Part shown: positions 58,490 to 64,000 of the stretch, in pieces | Layout of the letters: each line of letters starts with the position of its first letter | How positions within the stretch are numbered: position 1 is the first letter of the stretch | Assembly (NCBI GenBank): GCA_015698045.1 | Contig: BLAL01000223.1 | Location: 248,001 to 312,000 of the forward strand | Reading direction: 5' to 3' | DNA from: Rhizophagus clarus | Lineage: Eukaryota; Glomeromycota; Glomeromycetes; Glomerales; Glomeraceae | DNA: 64,000 nt | Program-made: the position numbers and the translations under genes | The notes under the pieces: model-generated | What the model was told of the DNA's origin: nothing | The model's input: the letters and a program-made list of their open reading frames with translations, nothing else | Databases searched by the model: none

Positions 58490-61190
58490 CTGATAGAAAT
58501 TTTTTTTTGATAGATTTTCTAAGATTTATATAGGATATTTTTGATAAATAGAGATATTTTTATTTTTTGAGATTTCTAAAAGTTTGTATGGAAAGAGTTC
58601 ATATGGGATATCTGATAAAAAATTTTTTTTATTTTCTAAGAATTTGTATGGAAAGAGTTCGTATGGGGATATCTGATAGAAAAATTTTTTTTAAGAAATT
58701 TTCTAAGAGTTCATATGGGAAAGGTTTGTTGGATATCTTTGATAGAAAATTTTTTTTAAGAGATTCTCTAAGAGTTCGTATAGGAAGAGTTTGTATGGGA
58801 TATCTGATAGAAAATTTTTTTGCGAAATTTTCTGAGTTCGTATGGGAAGGGTTCGTGTAGAATATCTGATAGGAAATATTTTTTTTGAGAGATTTCCTAA
58901 GATTCGTATAGGATATTTTTGATAAATAGATTTTTTTTTTTATTTCTAAAAGTTCATATAGGAAGAGTTCATATGGGATATCTAATAGAAAATTTTTTTT
59001 TTAAGAGATTTTCTAAGAGTTCAGTTCGTATGGGATAAATAATAGAAAATTTTTTTTTGAGAGATTTTCTAAGAGTTCGTGTGGGAAGGGTTCGTATGGA
59101 TTCTTTGTTAGAAAATTATTTTTATAGATTTTCTAAGAATTCGTAAAGGAACAGTTCGTATGGGATATTTTGATAAAGATTTTCCAAGTGTTCATATGGA
59201 AAAAGGTTCATATGGGATGTCTTTGATAGAAAATTTTTTTTAAGATTTTCTAGTGTGAGAAGAGTTCATATGGGATATCTGGTAGAAAATTTTTTTTTGA
59301 GAGATTTTCTAAGAGTTCATATGGAAAGAGTTCGCATGGGATTCATTGATAGAAAAGTTGTTTTTTAAGAGATTTTCTAAAAGTTCATATGGAAAGAGTT
59401 CGTATGGGATATCTGATAGAAAAATTTTTCTTAAGAGATTTTCTAAGAGTTCATAAGAAAAGCGTTCATATGAGATTCTTTGATAGAAAATTTTTTTTTA
59501 AGAGATTTTAGGGTTCATATGGAAAGGATTCGCATGGGACATTTTTGATAAATAGATTTTTTTTTTTTTATTTCTAAGAGTTCGTATGGGATACCTGATA
59601 GAAAAATTTTTCTTAAGAGATTTTCTAAGAGTTCATATGGAAGGGTTCGTATGGGATTCTTTGATAGAAAATTTTTTTGAGAGAAATTTTCTTAGAGTTC
59701 GTTCGTATGGGATATTTAATAAAGATTTTCCAAGTGTTCATATAGTAGGGGGTTCGTATGGGATATCTTTAATAGAAAATTTTTTTTAAGAGATTTTCTA
59801 AGAGTTCGTATTGGAAGAGTTCGTATGGGATATCTGATAGAAAATTTTTTGTGAAATTTTTTAGGGTTCATATGGAAAGGATTCACATGGGATTCTTTGA
59901 TAGAAAATTTTTTTGAGAGAGATTTCTAAAAGTTCATATGGGAAGAGTTCGTATGGGATATCTGATAGGAAATTTTTTTTTGAGATTTCCTAAGATTCGT
60001 ATAGGATATTTTTGATAAATAGATTTTTTTTTTTATTTCTAAGAGTTCGTATGGGATATCTGATAGAAAAATTTTTCTTAAGAGATTTTCTAAGAGTTCA
60101 TATGGAAAGGGTTTGTATGAGATTCTTTGATAGAAAATTTTCTTAAGAGATTTTCTAAGAGTTCGTGTGGGAAGAGTTCGTATGGGATATCTGATAGAAA
60201 AATTTTTCTTAAGAGATTTTCTAAGAGTTCATATGGAAGGGTTCGTATGGGATTCTTTGATAGAAAATTTTTTTTAAGTGATTTTCTAAGAGTTTGTATT
60301 GGAAGAGTTCGCATGGGATGTCTGATAGAAAATTTTTTTGAGAGAGATTTCTAAAAGTTCATATGGGAAGTGTTCGTATGGAATATCTGATAGGAAATTT
60401 TTTTTTGAGATTTCCTAAGATTCGTATAGGATATTTTTGATAAATAGATTTTTTTTTATTTCTAAGAGTTCGTATGGGATATCTGATAGTAAAATTTTTC
60501 TTAAGAGATTTTCTAAGAGTTCATATGGATAGGGTTCGTATGGGATTCTTTGATAGAAAATTTTTTTTAAGAGATTTTCTTAGTTCATACTATGGAAAGA
60601 GTTCGTATGGGATATCTGATAGAAAAATTTTTCTTAAGAGATTTTCTAAGAGTTCATATGGAAGGGTTCGTATGGGATTCTTTGATAGAAAATTTTCTTA
60701 AAAGATTTTCTAAGAGTTCATATGGAAAGGATTCGTATGGGATTCTTTGATAGAAAATTTTTTAAAAGATTTTCTTAAAGTCCATGTGGGAAGAGTTCGT
60801 ATGGGATATTTTAATAAAGATTTTCCAATTGTTCATATAGTAGGGTGTTTGTATGGAATATCTTTGATAGAAAATTTTTTTTAAGAGATTTTCTAAGAGT
60901 TCGTATTGGAAGAGTTCGTATGGGATATCTGATAGGAAATTTTTTTGTGAAATTTTTTAGGGTTCATATGGAAAGGATTCGCATGGGATTTTTTGATAGA
61001 AAATTTTTTTGAGAGAGATTTCTAAAAGTTCATATGGGAAGAGTTCGTATGGGATATCTGATAGGAAATTTTTTTTTGAGATTTCCTAAGATTCGTATAG
61101 GATATTTTTGATAAATAGATTTTTTTTTTGAGGTTTCCTAAGAGTTTGTATGAAATATTTTTAATAGAGAATTTTTTTAGATTTCATAAC
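58490..61190. repeat. ~70-bp minisatellite array (about 2.7 kb)
   Basis: Alternating units of GATAGAAAATTTTTTTTAAG, AGATTTTCTAAGAGTTC and (A/G)TATGGGA(T/A)(A/T)(T/C). Higher-order blocks of several hundred bases recur (for example 59,940-60,060 and 61,020-61,120). Open frames across it (MGYLIENFF..., RVRMGFFDRKFF...) reflect the repeat and shift constantly. Confidence 0.85.
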
Positions 61191-61567
61191 ATTTTAAAAA
61201 AACAATACACTTTTTATTAAATAAGTTAATATTATTAAAAAAATTAGGTATCCGAAAGTCCAAGGCAAATTATAATATATGACTATATGAGATGAAAAAT
61301 TACAACTAACGATAGTAGGTTTTCAATTTATCTATTATTAACCAATCAAAATTCGGTCTGATCTTTATGCACGTGACCTGATCTTAACATGCATATAAAT
61401 AACCAAACGCGACTCTGTTTATTTTTCAAAAATTATACACCCTTTCTTTTCTGTTTTCTTCTTACTCTCATTACATTTTACAGGTATATTAATTATTGTA
61501 TTTTTGTCATTAAATTTATGGTAATGATTACTGACTATATTTTATTTTATAATATTAACTTTACCTT

Positions 61568-61822
61568 TTTTTAATATTACTGATGTTATTCTTTTTTTTT
61601 CATATTTTACTAACATCATCACGTATTTTTCTTTTTTTTTTTTTTTATAAATTTTATCAAACTCTTCATAATACTAACTTTTTGTATTTGTGTATTTTAT
61701 TATTACTAATGTTATTCTTTTTTTTTATATATTTTACTAACATCATCACGTATTTTTCTTTTTTTTTTTTATACATTTTATCAAACTCTTCATAATACTA
61801 ACTTTTTGTATTTGTGTATTTT
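61568..61822. repeat. ~127-bp direct repeat in T-rich DNA
   Basis: Two copies share ATGTTATTCTTTTTTT, ACTAACATCATCACGTATTT, and ATCAAACTCTTCATAATACT followed by AACTTTTTGTATTTGTG. They start near 61,570 and 61,697. Confidence 0.75.
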
Positions 61823-62034
61823 ATTATAATTATTACTAACTTTTTATATTTACGCTTTACTATTTATTTATTAAATATTACTAACTTTATTAGTCATATA
61901 CTAACATATTATTATAATAAATGTTTTTATTTTAAATACTTATCTGTTATTAATATAAATAAAGATACTATGTGTTTTATTATGTGCTATAATAAATTTT
62001 ATTATTCATTATATTATTCTACAAAAATTGGTCA

Positions 62035-62650
62035 TTCGACCATCAATTGACCATAATTGACCATAATTTGACCACATAATTTGACCACATAAATTGACCA
62101 TAAATTGACCATAAATTGACCTTAATTTGACCTTAATTTGACCTTAATTTGACCTTAATTTGACCTTAATTTGACCTTAATTTGACCTTAATTTGACCTC
62201 CTTAATTTGACCATAATTCGACCATAATTTGACCTTAATTTGACCTCCTTAATTTGACCATAATTTGACCATAATTTGACCATAATTTGACCATAATTTG
62301 ACCATAATTTGACCATAATTTGACCTTAATTTGACCATAATTTGACCTTAATTCGACCTTAATTCGACCATAATTTTGACCTTAATTCGACCATAATTTT
62401 GACCATAATTTGACCATAATTCGACCATAATTCGACCATAATTTGACCATAATTTGACCATAATTTGACCATAATTTGACCTTAATTTGACCTTAAATTT
62501 GACCTTAAATTTGACCTTAAATTTGACCTTAATTTGACCTTAATTTGACCTTAATTTGACCTTAATTTGACCATAATTCGACCATTTGACCATATTTTGA
62601 CTATTAATCGACCATTAATCGACCATTAATCGACCATCAATCGACCATCA
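62035..62650. repeat. 12-bp minisatellite TTGACC(A/T)TAATT
   Basis: About 50 consecutive units of TTGACCATAATT or TTGACCTTAATT, with occasional TCGACC and TTGACCTCC variants. It merges into CGACCATCAATCGACC and then the right terminus of the element. Confidence 0.95.
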
Positions 62651-63057
62651 GTTGACCATCAATTGGCCTGCCCGATTGATGACGGATTTTGGCGGAAATC
62701 GGCTATCAATCGGCCACCCGATTGAATACTTATTGAATCAATCAGTTATCAATAAGATACCCGATTGATAGCTGATTGGTGACTGATTTGCCACCATTCG
62801 ACCTGTGTAAATCATTCTTTTACCATATTTGATATAAAATTTCCTAGGTAACGCTGGTACTCTTCTTTGCTCGTATTCTTGGCAAATAGTGAAGAGTGTT
62901 TTAGTGCTCACCTAAAGTTCTCATTGTCTAATATAAGTTTGAAAGTAGAAAAAAAGTCATTTATTATTGTAGCTTGTTAAACTTAGTTGTAAATAGCTCT
63001 AAAGTCTTCTGACTATGTGTTAACTGTATATTCAGAGGTTATATTTGTTTCACTATA

Positions 63058-64000
63058 CAGTCACCACTGGATATAACGAACCCTCTATTCTAGAAGGTTC
63101 AGTTTGGTATAGAGTGAGTTTACTATATATATATACTGAACAGTTCGGTATATAATGTTTAACCAATAAAATTGTAATACGTGATTAAATTTTTTTTTAT
63201 TTATATTATATTATTATTTACTGTTATATACAGTACTATTATTATTATAACTATTATATTATTTAAACTATAAACTATTATTATTATTAAACTATATTAT
63301 TGTATTGTTATTATTGTTGATAATATTATTATAGTGAAATTTACTCAAACATATTATTATGGAAATGGTGAAGATCAAGTTGTTTAAGATTCTTTACAAT
63401 CAGTAACTTAACTTTTTTATGTAATTTTCTTAATACTTTTAATTCTTCATTTACTTCGCCAAATTCTAATTCTTGTTCATATAAAAATCTTATAGTTTTG
63501 TTTATGGCTTTTTCTGCTGCAATTGGACCAATTTTCTCCAATACAGGCGTAAATTCAATTTCATCTATCATAACTTCATCTTCCCTATCCGCATTTAATA
63601 CGGTATCAATTATTTTTCCATCAGTAAGTCCACCTTCTGGTATTTCATCCTCAATATGAATATATTCATATGCATTAAGATCACCTTTTGGAAGTTGAGG
63701 AATTAGCATATCAAGTTCGTTGATTTCTTCTTCAAAACTAAGAAAAAAATTAAAAAAGAAATGTGTATTAAAAAAAATCTCTCGTATAGTATCTATTCAT
63801 ATTAAATAACATTACCTATCAGAAATTATTGGATCAAAATCTTCAAAAGTTTCTTCCATTTCATTATTTGATGGGAGGATGCCTGTTTTTTTTCAACAGT
63901 GTGAAATTGTTTAAGATGATACCATTGACTATGCATCTGCCGCATTTTGTAAAGCATCAAAAATAGTATAATCAGCGATCCCTTCTACAATTCCATCCTG
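63058..64000 (-). mobile_element. Edge of a third Tigger-type element
   Basis: A TA followed by CAGTCACCACTGGATATAAC at 63,058 looks like a Tigger terminus. The coding relic reads toward it from the right edge of the window, so this is the 3' end of an element that continues beyond 64,000. Confidence 0.65.
63341..64000 (-). pseudogene. Tigger transposase C-terminal part (partial)
   Basis: From the window edge: DGIVEGIADYTIFDALQNAADA-stop-SMVSS-stop-TISHC-stop-KKTGILPSNNEME, where relatives have W or K at the stops. An intron (donor GTAATG at about 63,815, acceptor CTTAG at about 63,741) then leads to SFEEEINELDMLIPQLPKGD. The last 122 codons are open to 63,341 and end KKVKLLIVKNLKQLDLHHFH. 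It matches the tail of Tigger/CENP-B-type transposases. The catalytic part is outside the window. Confidence 0.75.

Larger units (their letters stand above)
58163..62807. mobile_element. 4.6-kb TAA-flanked TIR element built of minisatellites
   Basis: TIRs read CACAGGTCGAATGGAGGCAA (58,163) and, on the other strand from 62,807, CACAGGTCGAATGGTGGCAA, extending about 35 bases. TAA flanks both ends (58,160-58,162 and 62,808-62,810), a three-base target as in PIF/Harbinger. The interior has subterminal ATTGATGACTGATTGG repeats at both ends, a ~2.7-kb array, T-rich DNA with a 127-bp direct repeat, and a 12-bp minisatellite. No transposase. Confidence 0.85.

Noticed and set aside
58567..60701. ORFs reading MGYLIENFF / RVRMGFFDRKFF
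   Set aside because: They arise from the ~70-bp minisatellite, change frame at every few units and lack any start or domain context.
62035..62650. Cluster of W-box-like TTGACC sites as a regulatory region
   Set aside because: The motif is simply the 12-bp minisatellite unit, and W-boxes are a plant WRKY target.

Overview
The window is a very AT-rich, intron-bearing eukaryotic segment. It fits an arbuscular mycorrhizal fungus, and Rhizophagus or a close relative is my best guess. The reasons are short AT-rich introns with GT(A/G)AG...CTAAC...AG signals, three compact host genes beside a transposon-packed region, and recognisable families (Tigger/pogo, Tc1, MULE, SAM-domain and SANT/Myb proteins, RRM-like ORF1 proteins) that I associate with that genome. 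The organism call is inference, because no rRNA or other marker is present.

Host-gene part (1-9 kb). Three genes can be assembled exon by exon. An MMACHC/cblC-like cobalamin-processing protein lies on the minus strand (917-1901, 2 exons, 302 aa). A SWIM plus RING zinc-finger protein with an N-terminal array of AT-hook-like repeats lies on the plus strand (3066-6553, 8 exons, 987 aa). 4-Hydroxyphenylpyruvate dioxygenase is also on the plus strand (7023-8942, 8 exons, 381 aa, one GC-AG intron). A frameshifted remnant of an unknown gene follows at about 10.9 kb.

Transposon part (12-64 kb). (i) 12.1-14.2 kb: an intact, intronless ORF1-like gene with an A-rich tail and a 22-bp target duplication, and no reverse transcriptase. 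(ii) 16.2-29.1 kb: a decayed Tigger transposase gene split by a 10.6-kb terminal-inverted-repeat (TIR) element. That element carries a second Tigger copy, a Tc1-like element with an intact DD34E transposase plus an intact SAM-domain gene, a SANT/Myb relic and an array of miniature exon/intron units. (iii) 29.8-34.6 kb: a TIR element with 50-bp arrays, a smaller MITE and an intact SANT/Myb-like gene. (iv) 34.7-37.5 kb: a truncated element interrupted by a TAAAGTTG-ended element with a perfect 8-bp target duplication and an exon/intron array inside it. (v) 38-46.6 kb: decayed ORFs, a hAT-type MITE, a 13-unit exon/intron array on the minus strand and an 800-bp pyrimidine tract. (vi) 46.7-54.2 kb: a giant palindrome with 3.7-kb arms and a 152-bp spacer, each arm carrying a MULE transposase gene, and each copy with a different visible defect. 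(vii) 54.6-58.1 kb: an ORF1-like relic split by another TAAAGTTG element. (viii) 58.2-62.8 kb: a TAA-flanked TIR element made of minisatellites. (ix) 63.1-64 kb: the edge of a third Tigger element.

The strongest candidates for something undescribed are three. First, tandem arrays whose unit is a complete miniature exon plus intron, at four or more places and at least twice inside TAAAGTTG elements. Second, the MULE palindrome, a natural hairpin-RNA source. Third, the two-gene Tc1 element that carries a SAM-domain protein.
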